Shown piece by piece: positions 50,913-59,790 of a stretch of 64,000 nucleotides of DNA (its first letter is position 1; each line of letters opens with the position of its first letter). Source of the stretch: Ketobacter sp963922875 (GTDB taxonomy: Bacteria; Pseudomonadota; Gammaproteobacteria; Pseudomonadales; Ketobacteraceae); NCBI GenBank assembly GCA_963922875.1, contig CAWUJH010000011.1:1-64000 (forward strand). Reading direction: 5' to 3'. The position numbers and the translations under genes were made by a program. Below the pieces are notes generated by a model. The model had not been told where the DNA came from and searched no databases. It was given only the letters and a program-made list of their open reading frames with translations.

Positions 50913-53900
50913 ACCGGGTTTCACGTTGGACACTAACCGCTGTGAGTGGTTTTCTAACCCTTCTACTAGTGAGCACCATCAGTTTAATACTGATCGCCTA
51001 TTCCACAGAAGCTAACCGCTACGTATTGAAACGAGTCAGTCAGTGGGTACCAGGATTACAAATAAACATCCGCTCAGGATCTCTTATGCAAACCCTGGCA
51101 TTTGATCTTGTTTATGATGACGACACCGTCACCGTTACTCTTAAACGAGCCCGACTGAATTTAAGTACCACATGCTTCTGGCAGCTCCATGTGTGCATAG
51201 AGAATTTACAAGCCAATGAACTCAGTGTGAACTTAAAGCCGCCCTCGGCTGAGCCTGATGCCACCAAACCGGAACCCAATAGCGACGATGAAGCGTTACC
51301 CGGTATTCCACTGCCCTTTCTGTTGCGTTTGGAACAGAGCCATTTTGTTGCCGTAAATTTAACCCAAGGCGAGCAAGTCTATTTAGCCGAAGAAGACGTT
51401 AGCTTACAGGGGCGCTGGTTCGGCCACACACTGAATGTCGCTCAATTTGAAAGTAAAGATGAGTTTTGCCGTTGGGGTATCCAAGGTGAAATCAGCTTTA
51501 AAGAGGCCTACCCCATCAAGGCTATAGTCAATTGCTCTACCCAACTGGGCGAACTGGATTATCTATCGGCAGAAGTAACCGGCGACCTCAACGAACTCAA
51601 GGTATTGGCCGCCAGCCGCGGCCCTCTAGCCGCCCAAATTCAAGCAACCGTTTCGCCGCTGGGTAACAACCTGCCCGTAAACTTTACCGCCAAGCTACGT
51701 CGCGCCTATGATCTGAGCTCGCAAGGCGCGCCTTTGACCATTACCGAAGCCAATGTAGCCGGTAAAGGAAATTTAGTGGACCTGAGGTTGTCCGGGAGCG
51801 CAAAAACTTCCCAGCAACTAACGCCCAACCCAGTGTCCATTGAATTTAAAGCCCAATTCACACCGGAGCAACTAGAGCTAACCCAAATGCTCGTCACTCA
51901 TGCTAGTGACCGCTTGACTACTCGGGGTCAGCTTCGGTTCGACGACGGTTTGAGCTGGATAGGAGAGACCGATATTCAATCCCTGAATCTGGCCTGGCTC
52001 CAGCAGGATTTGCCTGAACACCTTGATGGTCAGCTCCAGCATCGCGTTACCTATCACAATAATCAGCTCAGCGTCATTAGCACCATCAACCAGCTTACCG
52101 GTAAACTCCATAACTACGAACTAAGTTTGACAGGCAACGCTCAGTGGCAGGATAGCCGTTTGCAGGTTTCAGAACTGGTGCTCACACAAGCTGACAATAC
52201 CATTGAGGCAAATGGTTACTGGAGCGAAGCCTCCAGCGATATGAGGATAAAATTAGCCATTGAGAATTTGCATTACCTTCTCCCCGAGTTACAGGGTTCT
52301 TTAAGGGGGCCCTTGCAGTTGCAAGGCAGCCTCGCCAAACCCGCTATCAGCGCCCATATTACAGCGGAAAACCTAAGCTATAACGACATCAGTGTTGCCC
52401 GCTTCAGCAGCGATTGGCAATGGCAAACACAAGCGGACGCGAACAATCACATCAACGTTAAACTGGAAAATGTAAGCACTGGTGAGTTTAAGGACTATCA
52501 ATTGGCTTTGGACTGGCAAGGTCAACTTAGTAATCACCAAATAGCCATTACCGGTGGCGACACCAAAAACAATAGCATTCGCTTAGCTTGTGATGGAGTA
52601 TTTGCCCATACAGACTTGACCACCCTGTTAACGGATTGGCAAGCGAACTGCGAACAATGGGACATAACGCTGCAACACCCGGCGGGATTACAACAATGGG
52701 CTTTAGCAAAACCGTTCACAATAAACGTAAGCCAGTACAATAACATTCGCCTGTCACCCTGGTGCCTGGGCTGGCAGCAGGCAACCATATGCAACAAGCA
52801 ACAGGCCCTGTTAACTCCCAACACAATGGAGAATGTATCCCTGAGCCTGCAGCAGTTCCAACTGGATTGGGCCCAACCCTGGTTGCCTGACCACCTGCTG
52901 TTAGAGGGAAATTTGGATGTCGAGCTTACAGCCAAGGGACCATGGTCAAGCTGGCAGGTGCAGAGCGATGCGCACAGCCAACAGCTTAAACTAACCGTGC
53001 GCCAAACCCAGAAATCAAACAAGCAACAAGAAGCGCCGTTGATCATAGAGTTGCAACAAGCCCAACTCAGCGCCACCTCCAACGCCACCAAGCACCAGCT
53101 AAACTGGACGCTAAACACCAAAAATACCGGGTCCAGTGAGGGCCAGTTGTCCGTAAGCGCCAACCGGGAACTCAACGGCAAAATGCGTATTGAATCTTTA
53201 TTAATAGAACCTTATGCGGAAGTCTTTTTAACCGACGAAGATGATCTTATCAAAGGTGAAGTGAATGGTAACCTGAGGGTGAAAGGCACCCTGGAAAAAC
53301 CCATTATTACCGGTGATTTTGCTGTAACAGAAGGTGCTGTTTACGCTCAAGTCCTGCCATTTCCTTTGCACAATATCGCCTTTAAACTGCAGCTGAATAA
53401 TCAGCGTGCGTTGGTCGATGGCGACTTTCTCATTGCTGAAGAAGCGGGCCATATTAAGGGGTTCTTTGATTGGTCTGAAGCTGAATGGCAAAGTGCTATC
53501 CACTTCACTGCCGGAGTTATTCCTTATCGCCAAAATGACGATATTCTGGTCCACATACAACCGGATATAGAATTTAAAATTGCGCCCAATGCCATCACAT
53601 TGGCTGGCACTGTTCATATCCCCAAAACCCGAATTTACTTAAAAGCCTTACCTGAGCAAGCCGTATCCAGCTCTCCCGATGAGGTGGTCATTGGTGCCGA
53701 AGAAACTGGTGCGCCATTTGAAGTATCCACCGACATCACTTTATCCTTGGGAGATGACGTTTATTTCAGTGGTTTTGGTCTGGAAACCCACCTTACTGGC
53801 ACGATGAACATCAAGCAAAGTGCCAACGATTTAATGCGCGCGAAAGGCATTATCAGACTCCAGGACGGCACCTACCAAGCCTATGGCCAATCTCTGGTTA

Positions 53901-54433
53901 TCACGAATGGCGATTTGATTTTTATCGATGATATTGAGAACCCACAACTACGCTTGTCCGCTAGGCGTGACAAGGTTCAAGATGACGTTGAGGTGGGTAT
54001 TCGAGTCACCGGGCGTGCCCGTGAACCAAAGATTGCGCTGTACTCGGTACCCGCAATGCCGCAACAAGAAAAACTCCACTACCTGCTGACAGGACGCGCA
54101 CCGAACACAGATTCCGATGCCGACAGCTCTCGACTTGCCGCAGAAACCGCTCTTTCCATGGCCTTAGAATCGCAAAGTACCAATGCCCGTAAAGCCGGAA
54201 GCAAATTGGGCATCGAAGATTTAACCATTACCGCCGACAGTACCGATGAAGGTAGCCAGGTGGGCTTTTCAGGCTACATAACACCGGATTTAATGATTCG
54301 CTATGGCGTCGGTATGTTTGATGCGGTTAATAGCATCACCCTGAACTATCGACTGAGGAAAAATCTCTACCTGGAAGTAATTAGTGGCAAAAGTAATGCC
54401 TTCGATATTTTATACTCCTTCGATCGGGATTAA
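50909..54433 (+). CDS. tamB: Translocation and assembly module inner-membrane protein TamB
   Basis: The 1174-residue protein has one N-terminal membrane helix (TLTAVSGFLTLLLVSTISLILIA contains it) and a long periplasmic beta-rich region. The conserved DUF490 C-terminal domain begins about residue 830 and carries KGIIRLQDGTYQAYGQ, VITNGDLIFI, NPQLRLSARR, VGIRVTGRAREPKIALYSVP and YLLTGRAP. AsmA-like proteins of this shape form lipid-transfer grooves between the membranes. The ATG at 50909 overlaps the tamA TGA (ATGA), giving tight coupling. Confidence 0.95.
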   Translation: MNRVSRWTLTAVSGFLTLLLVSTISLILIAYSTEANRYVLKRVSQWVPGLQINIRSGSLMQTLAFDLVYDDDTVTVTLKRARLNLSTTCFWQLHVCIENLQANELSVNLKPPSAEPDATKPEPNSDDEALPGIPLPFLLRLEQSHFVAVNLTQGEQVYLAEEDVSLQGRWFGHTLNVAQFESKDEFCRWGIQGEISFKEAYPIKAIVNCSTQLGELDYLSAEVTGDLNELKVLAASRGPLAAQIQATVSPLGNNLPVNFTAKLRRAYDLSSQGAPLTITEANVAGKGNLVDLRLSGSAKTSQQLTPNPVSIEFKAQFTPEQLELTQMLVTHASDRLTTRGQLRFDDGLSWIGETDIQSLNLAWLQQDLPEHLDGQLQHRVTYHNNQLSVISTINQLTGKLHNYELSLTGNAQWQDSRLQVSELVLTQADNTIEANGYWSEASSDMRIKLAIENLHYLLPELQGSLRGPLQLQGSLAKPAISAHITAENLSYNDISVARFSSDWQWQTQADANNHINVKLENVSTGEFKDYQLALDWQGQLSNHQIAITGGDTKNNSIRLACDGVFAHTDLTTLLTDWQANCEQWDITLQHPAGLQQWALAKPFTINVSQYNNIRLSPWCLGWQQATICNKQQALLTPNTMENVSLSLQQFQLDWAQPWLPDHLLLEGNLDVELTAKGPWSSWQVQSDAHSQQLKLTVRQTQKSNKQQEAPLIIELQQAQLSATSNATKHQLNWTLNTKNTGSSEGQLSVSANRELNGKMRIESLLIEPYAEVFLTDEDDLIKGEVNGNLRVKGTLEKPIITGDFAVTEGAVYAQVLPFPLHNIAFKLQLNNQRALVDGDFLIAEEAGHIKGFFDWSEAEWQSAIHFTAGVIPYRQNDDILVHIQPDIEFKIAPNAITLAGTVHIPKTRIYLKALPEQAVSSSPDEVVIGAEETGAPFEVSTDITLSLGDDVYFSGFGLETHLTGTMNIKQSANDLMRAKGIIRLQDGTYQAYGQSLVITNGDLIFIDDIENPQLRLSARRDKVQDDVEVGIRVTGRAREPKIALYSVPAMPQQEKLHYLLTGRAPNTDSDADSSRLAAETALSMALESQSTNARKAGSKLGIEDLTITADSTDEGSQVGFSGYITPDLMIRYGVGMFDAVNSITLNYRLRKNLYLEVISGKSNAFDILYSFDRD

Positions 54434-54515
54434 ACTTTATCTCTACAGCGATGGTAAAAGCCGAGTCTACGCCAACAGCTTTAGATCAAAAACCGATCAA
54501 GAGAATAAAACCAAG

Positions 54516-54584
54516 GGGTTATGACCGTTGTGTAACCCTGTCACCAGCCGGTCCACAGAGTTGTCCACAGGATATGTGGACAAC
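54516..54584. promoter_or_regulatory. Inverted repeats with DnaA-box-like sequences
   Basis: A GGGTTA-11-TAACCC dyad (54516-54538) is followed by CGGTCCACA (54549-54557). A perfect 10-bp dyad then reads GTTGTCCACA (54560-54569), 5 bases, TGTGGACAAC (54575-54584). TTGTCCACA differs from the DnaA box TTATCCACA at one base. The second dyad ends 22 bp before the cupin ATG, so it may be an operator, a DnaA-binding pair, or a 5' hairpin in the mRNA. Confidence 0.5.
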
Positions 54585-54606
54585 ATTGATAATATGAGGA
54601 TACCCA

Positions 54607-55005
54607 ATGATTAACGATCAGGACATTGTCACCGTGCGACCCGACTCCTCCGTGGACACTATTCAACAGTTACCGAACTATGTGGGAATCTCGGGATTCA
54701 GTGCTGGAGCCAAGGGCCTGTCAATGAACATGGTAATTATCCCTCCTGGAGCCAAAGCTGAGCCTCATTTTCACCGGGGATTTGAAACCGCGATTTACCT
54801 TTTGCAGGGTCGGGTAGAAACAAAGTATGGCAAGAATCTCGCCAAAACCGTGATCAATACCGCGGGAGATTTCATTTTTATTCCGAGCGGTGTTCCCCAT
54901 CAGCCCTGCAATCTGAGCGATTCTGAAGCCGCGATTGCCATTGTGAGCCGCAATGACCCCAATGAACAGGAAAGCGTTCAGGTGTATCAGCCAGAAGCTG
55001 ATTAA
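54607..55005 (+). CDS. Cupin-domain protein
   Basis: The 132-residue cytoplasmic single-cupin protein has metal motif 1 in PPGAKAEPHFHRGFETAIYLLQG (His-His-Glu) and motif 2 in GDFIFIPSGVPHQPCN. Such proteins range from enzymes to sensors, and the substrate is unknown. GAGG lies seven bases before the ATG. It is followed 31 bp later by a thioesterase. The inverted repeats upstream suggest specific regulation. Confidence 0.82.
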   Translation: MINDQDIVTVRPDSSVDTIQQLPNYVGISGFSAGAKGLSMNMVIIPPGAKAEPHFHRGFETAIYLLQGRVETKYGKNLAKTVINTAGDFIFIPSGVPHQPCNLSDSEAAIAIVSRNDPNEQESVQVYQPEAD

Positions 55006-55036
55006 CAACGATCATTAAACCCCAAGAGCAAAAGAA

Positions 55037-55441
55037 ATGTTTGTATACACCATGGAACCCCGCTTCAGTGACACCGATGCATTGGGGCATATTAGCAATA
55101 CCGCCTATCCCGTTTGGTTTGAGCAAGCAAGATCACCCGTATTTGCTTTATTTCACCCTTCGTTTGAAGTGTCTACCTGGCCATTAATCGTGGCGCGGAT
55201 CGAAATCGATTATCTGGCGCAAGGCTATTGGAATACTGAGGTTGAGATTAAAACCGGGATAAGCAAAGTGGGCAACAGCTCATGCCATATCATTCAGGAA
55301 GCCTGGCAAAACCAAAAGCTTATTGCCAAAGGAACCACGGTGATGATTTATTTCGATTATCAGCAGCAAAAATCTCAGCCAATCCCCGCAGACTTAAAAA
55401 AGAAGCTGTTATCTCATTCATTAAACTTCATAAGGACCTAA
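55037..55441 (+). CDS. Acyl-CoA thioesterase, hotdog fold (4HBT)
   Basis: The 134-residue protein has the 4-hydroxybenzoyl-CoA thioesterase signature FSDTDALGHISNTAYPVWFEQAR, with the catalytic Asp near residue 13. The remaining strands fit a hotdog fold. It hydrolyses acyl-CoA thioesters; the natural substrate cannot be told. It is probably co-transcribed with the cupin gene. Confidence 0.85.
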   Translation: MFVYTMEPRFSDTDALGHISNTAYPVWFEQARSPVFALFHPSFEVSTWPLIVARIEIDYLAQGYWNTEVEIKTGISKVGNSSCHIIQEAWQNQKLIAKGTTVMIYFDYQQQKSQPIPADLKKKLLSHSLNFIRT

Positions 55442-55507
55442 AGCCTGCAGCAAAAATGCTGTCATTGCTTTTCTCCAAATTAAGCATTCTTTCCAAACTT
55501 GGTGAAT

Positions 55508-56158
55508 TCAGGATTCTAAAAGCACCCAAGAAACAGCCCTTTGCACGAGAGCATTACCGCTGCCCAAACCCAGTTTCTTCTTGATATTCTCTCGATGTGA
55601 ATCCACGGTTCTGGGGCTAATTTGCAGGAGCTGAGCAATGATACGGGATTTAATACCTCGTCCAATCATGGAAAATATCTCAAGCTCACGATTGGACAGA
55701 CGCTCCTCACGTAACTGATTTGGATTTTTTGAAGTACTGTAGTGACACTGCATAATGTTTTCGGAAACCGTTTTTGAAACATAATAGCCGCCGTTTAATA
55801 CCTCGGAAATTGCCTCGATCATTTTCTCAGCCGCTTGCGCTTTGTTGATATAACCGTGGGCCCCTAATTTTAGCGCACGCTCGGCATAAACCAGGTCGTC
55901 ATGCATAGATGCAACAAGGATTTTTTGCTCATTCTTGATATTCCTGATGGATTTAATCATTTGCAGCCCACCACTGCCGTCTGCCAAGGACAAATCCAGT
56001 ATCACAATATCAGCCTTCAGCTCCCGAACCAATGTTAAACCATCGCTGACACCCGCGGCTTCACCGACAACACACCAATCAGTTTGCGTATTAATCAAAG
56101 TATTTAGTCCTAGGCGAAAGACGGGCTGATCATCAACGATAATAATATTTTTTGTCAT
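55508..56158 (-). CDS. NarL/FixJ-type response regulator
   Basis: The 216-residue regulator has a receiver (IIIVDDQPVFRLGL; phospho-Asp in ADIVILDLSLADG; Lys in HGYINKAQAAE) and a LuxR-type HTH (LSNRELEIFSMIGRGIKSRIIAQLLQISPRTVDSHRENIKKKLG). Both look intact. The gene 13 bp upstream is a decayed sensor-kinase remnant. The regulator may therefore be orphaned or driven by another kinase. Confidence 0.92.
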   Translation of the reverse strand: MTKNIIIVDDQPVFRLGLNTLINTQTDWCVVGEAAGVSDGLTLVRELKADIVILDLSLADGSGGLQMIKSIRNIKNEQKILVASMHDDLVYAERALKLGAHGYINKAQAAEKMIEAISEVLNGGYYVSKTVSENIMQCHYSTSKNPNQLREERLSNRELEIFSMIGRGIKSRIIAQLLQISPRTVDSHRENIKKKLGLGSGNALVQRAVSWVLLES

Positions 56159-56171
56159 GCTCAGGTCTCGG

Positions 56172-56522
56172 CTAGTTAAGCTTCCTGTATTCCGGTATGC
56201 GACAAATCACCAGGGTACCTTTGAGAAAATTTGGTCCAACCTCTAGCATACCCCCTAATCTACTCGCCCGATACTGCATTATCCGGATTCGCTGCCCTCG
56301 GCCATCCTTGGAATGACTGGACACCACGGCAAGCCCTCTCTCCACCAGTTCCACTGGAACCAAATCAAAAATCAGCTGCCGTAATTGCGTTACCGATTGG
56401 TCTAACACACTGTTTAAATACAGCATTTGTTCAGACAACGTCAGGTTGCCAAAATCTCTGACGCACCACGAACACGAGATAGAAATCAATGAATCCGCCT
56501 TAATGCCTATAATGAGCAGCAT
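56172..56522 (-). pseudogene. Remnant of a NarX-type sensor histidine kinase
   Basis: The 116-codon frame fuses two distant parts of a NarX/DegS-like kinase. A DHp tail (LNSVLDQSVTQLRQLIFDLVPVEL) and GLAV are followed directly by the very C-terminal ATPase segment (KDGRGQRIRIMQYRASRLGG, GTLVICRIP). About 100 residues with the N-box and most of the ATPase core are missing, as is the dimerisation His region and any sensor domain. It is best read as an internally deleted and 5'-truncated gene rather than a working kinase. Confidence 0.65.
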
Positions 56523-56833
56523 TTATCGACATGCGACTGCATGCTTTATAACACTGCCGCTAGATCATTTTCTTGCGCTTCAGCTAACCTTTTAATCCAG
56601 CCACCCCGGTACCCCATTCACCGGGTGGCTAAACCATTTACAGTTGTAAACGCCCGCAATACTGACAATATCAGCTTTATAGTCCTTCGCCTTAACCTCT
56701 CTACTGCAGGAGCCATAAAGCATGGAATGCGCTCAATTTTAGGCGGCACCGATAGCTTGGAGTGGCATACTGACACTAGCAGTCAATCCACTAACGGCAC
56801 AACCACCAACACCTGACAGCACAATCTGCAAAC
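56523..56833. other. Intergenic region upstream of the kinase remnant (about 310 bp)
   Basis: A near-perfect hairpin (CCACCCCGGT / ACCGGGTGG, 56601-56628) is visible. A 92-codon plus-strand frame (56541-56816) is Ser/Thr-rich, matches no family and is not called. This stretch may hold decayed remains of the kinase 5' part, but I could not recognise them. Confidence 0.35.
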
Positions 56834-56867
56834 AAAAAAGGCCGACTGTTTCCAGCCGGCCTTTTTT
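56834..56867 (-). terminator. Rho-independent terminator of aceA
   Basis: AAAAAGGCCG and CGGCCTTTTT arms surround a 12-base loop. It lies 15 bp past the aceA stop and can work in both directions. Confidence 0.85.
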
Positions 56868-56881
56868 AATTCACCATAACC

Positions 56882-58477
56882 TTAGAACTGGTTCATGGTG
56901 TTGTCTTTACCAGAAGCTTTCAGTGCGGCATCACCAGAGAAGTACTCTTTGTGATCGTCACCCATGTCAGAACCGGCCATGTTTTGGTGCTTGACGCATG
57001 CAATACCTTGACGGATTTCTTTACGCTGTACACCAGCAACATAAGCCAACATACCTTCATCACCAAAGTAACCTTTTGCCAGGTTATCGGTAGACAACGC
57101 TGCCGTGTGGTAAGTAGGCAGAGTAATCAAGTGGTGGAAGATACCCGCTTCGCGAGAAGCATCTTTCTGGAAGCTCTGAATGCGAGCATCAGCAGCAGCA
57201 GAAAGTTCGCTGTCGTCGTACTCAGCGCTCATCAAGTTAGCACGATCGTATGCCGATACGTCCTTACCTTCTTCAGTCCAGGCATCGAATACTTGCTGAC
57301 GGAAGTTCAAAGTCCAGTTGAATGACGGGCTGTTGTTGTAAACCAGTTTTGCATTGGGTACCACTTCACGGATACGGTTAACCATTTCAGCGATTTGACC
57401 AACGTGGGGCTTCTCAGTTTCGATCCACAATAAGTCAGCACCGTTTTGCAAAGAAGTAATACAATCCAAAACAACACGATCTACGCCAGAACCTTTCTTG
57501 AACTGGAACAAACCAGAAGCCAAACGCTTAGGCTTCAACAATTTGCCGTTGGCTTTAACAACAACGTCACCGTTAGCAATATCATCAGCGCTTTCTACAT
57601 AATCGCCATCCAGGAAGCTGTTGTACTGGTCACCCAGATCACCTACTTCATTGGTTACGGCGATTTGCTTGGTTAAGCCAGCACCCAAAGAGTCAGTACG
57701 AGCAACGATAACACCGTCGTCAACACCCAATTCCATGAACGCATAACGAACAGCACGGATCTTCGCCAGGAAGTCTTCGTGAGGAACGGTTACTTTACCG
57801 TCCTGGTGACCACATTGCTTCTCATCAGAAACCTGGTTTTCGATCTGGATACAGCAAGCACCCGCTTCGATCATTTGCTTGGCCAACAAATAAGTGGCTT
57901 CAGCATTACCGAAACCCGCATCGATGTCAGCAATAATGGGCACAACGTGAGTTTCGAAGTTTTCGATTTTAGCTGCGATTTCAGACTCTTTAGCAGAATC
58001 ACCCGCTGCTTTAGCCGCGTCTAACTGGCGAAACAAGCCGCCTAATTCACGAGCATCAGCTTGACGCAAGAACGTGTAGAGTTCTTCGATCAAACCAGAA
58101 ACTGAGGTTTTTTCGTGCATGGATTGGTCTGGCAGAGGACCGAATTCAGAGCGCAGTGCAGCAACCATCCAACCAGAAAGGTACAGGTAACGACGCTTGG
58201 TGTCGCCCAGGTGCTTTTTAATGGCGATCATTTTTTGTTGACCGATAAAACCGTGCCAGCAACCCAAAGACTGAGTGTACTGAGCTGAATCAGCGTCGTA
58301 AGCCGCCATGTCTTCTCGCATGATTTTCGCTGTGTATTTAGCGATATCCAAACCGGTTTTGAAACGGTTTTGCAAACGCATACGTGCCACGTACTCTGGG
58401 TTGATTGCACTCCAGGTTGGGCCATTTGCAGAAATAACAGATGCTGCCTGATCTGTGAAAGATGAATACTGAGACAT
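56882..58477 (-). CDS. aceA: Isocitrate lyase
   Basis: The 531-residue protein is the long form found in Pseudomonas-like bacteria. It cleaves isocitrate to glyoxylate and succinate in the glyoxylate shunt. The active site is seen in KQCGHQDGKV (catalytic Cys and His), IIADIDAGFGNAEATY and NNSPSFNW. AGAGGA precedes the ATG. It is monocistronic with its own terminator. With acs it allows growth on acetate and fatty acids. No malate synthase lies in this window. Confidence 0.97.
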   Translation of the reverse strand: MSQYSSFTDQAASVISANGPTWSAINPEYVARMRLQNRFKTGLDIAKYTAKIMREDMAAYDADSAQYTQSLGCWHGFIGQQKMIAIKKHLGDTKRRYLYLSGWMVAALRSEFGPLPDQSMHEKTSVSGLIEELYTFLRQADARELGGLFRQLDAAKAAGDSAKESEIAAKIENFETHVVPIIADIDAGFGNAEATYLLAKQMIEAGACCIQIENQVSDEKQCGHQDGKVTVPHEDFLAKIRAVRYAFMELGVDDGVIVARTDSLGAGLTKQIAVTNEVGDLGDQYNSFLDGDYVESADDIANGDVVVKANGKLLKPKRLASGLFQFKKGSGVDRVVLDCITSLQNGADLLWIETEKPHVGQIAEMVNRIREVVPNAKLVYNNSPSFNWTLNFRQQVFDAWTEEGKDVSAYDRANLMSAEYDDSELSAAADARIQSFQKDASREAGIFHHLITLPTYHTAALSTDNLAKGYFGDEGMLAYVAGVQRKEIRQGIACVKHQNMAGSDMGDDHKEYFSGDAALKASGKDNTMNQF

Positions 58478-58672
58478 AGTCTTTCCTCTAAATGTGCGGA
58501 TTTGATTTTACACTCAATCCGTAGGCAAACCTGGGCGATAATCAACGCCCTTAACTACAGATGACCGCTATTCTATTGGTCTCCGCCTCATAAATGAAAT
58601 TAATAGATTGTATATCCAGTATTTTTTATATGAATGATTGATAATGTCTTTAAAAATCAATCATATATGATG

Positions 58673-59053
58673 TTACTCAAGGGAGAGATGTGCCACTTTA
58701 TGGGCGTTCTGCTCCCAATTTTGGCCATCAAACGGAATGACTATCAGCTCTTTTGGCTGTTGATCGAGGCAGCGAACATTGACATCTACCCCATCAGGAT
58801 TGGAACGTGGAATATAGAAAGATTTAACCCCACAGGTCTTACAGAACCGGTGCTTGGCAACACCACTATTAAAGGTGTAGGTAGTCAGGCTCTCTTCGCC
58901 GCTCACCAAGGTAAATTTAGACTGCGGCAATATTAGATGCAGGTAGCCCGACTTTTGACAGATTGAACAATTACAATCGCTACACTCGATACGCTCGGGC
59001 GCTTCAATTACGTATCGCACCGCGCCACAATGACAGCCACCCCGATATTTCAT
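58673..59053 (-). CDS. GFA-family (glutathione-dependent formaldehyde-activating type) protein
   Basis: The 126-residue protein carries the GFA zinc motifs: GGCHCGAVRY, CNCSICQKSG and HRFCKTCGVKSFY. Family members are small zinc proteins of the GFA/CENP-V fold; most, like this one, have no proven substrate. A 195-bp gap separates it from aceA. The neighbourhood gives no formaldehyde context. Confidence 0.88.
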   Translation of the reverse strand: MKYRGGCHCGAVRYVIEAPERIECSDCNCSICQKSGYLHLILPQSKFTLVSGEESLTTYTFNSGVAKHRFCKTCGVKSFYIPRSNPDGVDVNVRCLDQQPKELIVIPFDGQNWEQNAHKVAHLSLE

Positions 59054-59074
59054 AGTGTTCGGACCCCGCTAATT

Positions 59075-59698
59075 TTAACCTACACATTTTTGCCAATGTT
59101 CCTGACCAAAGGATGAAGGCCCCAAAGTCACATCCCAATCCGTCATTTCAATAAACCAACGGATAAAGGTATTACTATTTCTGTCCAGCCAATAATAAAA
59201 CCCTTTGCAGGGATACCCTGCAACTTGAGTGTATGCGAACTCTACCACAGCTTCAGCTTCCACCCCTCGAAGCTCCCCTAACACCAGCCAATCGTCTTGG
59301 CTGACAAAACCTGTAAACACACTCATACTTACATGACCACACTCCTGATACCAGTAATCGCCTGGATCATAAGGGTCAAAAGGTGCGCACAGAACTTCAT
59401 CATCACTAGTGTAACGGTCCAGTTCAATTCGAATCAAGCGATCTGAGTAAGGGCGCTTAACCACAACCCAGGGGTGGCTGGCAATTCGCTCTATTTCCTC
59501 AATATACACCGGCCGCTTATAAAGTCGAGCGAAGGCATCCTCATACCAGTTTTCTTGTAACATGAGATCGCCAATCTCCAAAAACTGTGACTGTTCTGGA
59601 GCACCCTGGTTGATACATGAAGCCAATAGCAGGGACATAGCCATGGCTACTAAACGCTGTAAGAGATCAGCAGGATGTTGCTGAAGCTGGAAGATCAT
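59075..59698 (-). CDS. Hypothetical lipoprotein
   Basis: About 207 residues. A hydrophobic segment ending AMAMSLLLASC looks like a lipobox. The ATG at 59698 has GGAG ten bases upstream; the frame opens earlier at a TTG (59737). The mature part is rich in Trp, Tyr and acidic residues (PYDPGDYWYQECGH, DDWLVLGEL) and has several Cys. No family is recognised. It lies between a GFA gene and a hydrolase-like lipoprotein. Confidence 0.6.
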   Translation of the reverse strand: MIFQLQQHPADLLQRLVAMAMSLLLASCINQGAPEQSQFLEIGDLMLQENWYEDAFARLYKRPVYIEEIERIASHPWVVVKRPYSDRLIRIELDRYTSDDEVLCAPFDPYDPGDYWYQECGHVSMSVFTGFVSQDDWLVLGELRGVEAEAVVEFAYTQVAGYPCKGFYYWLDRNSNTFIRWFIEMTDWDVTLGPSSFGQEHWQKCVG

Positions 59699-59790
59699 CT
59701 GGGTTAAGCTCCATTCCATGGATTGCGCAATACTCAAGCTTCCGGCTTAAGCGTTCACGACTCTAATAGTAATAGAAAGACAAACGCTCA

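Noticed and set aside
52534..53181. 215-codon antisense frame inside tamB
   Set aside because: Trp/Cys/Leu-rich shadow frame opposite an intact tamB; no start signal.
56541..56816. 92-codon plus-strand frame before the kinase remnant
   Set aside because: No family resemblance and no RBS; more likely chance in decayed DNA.
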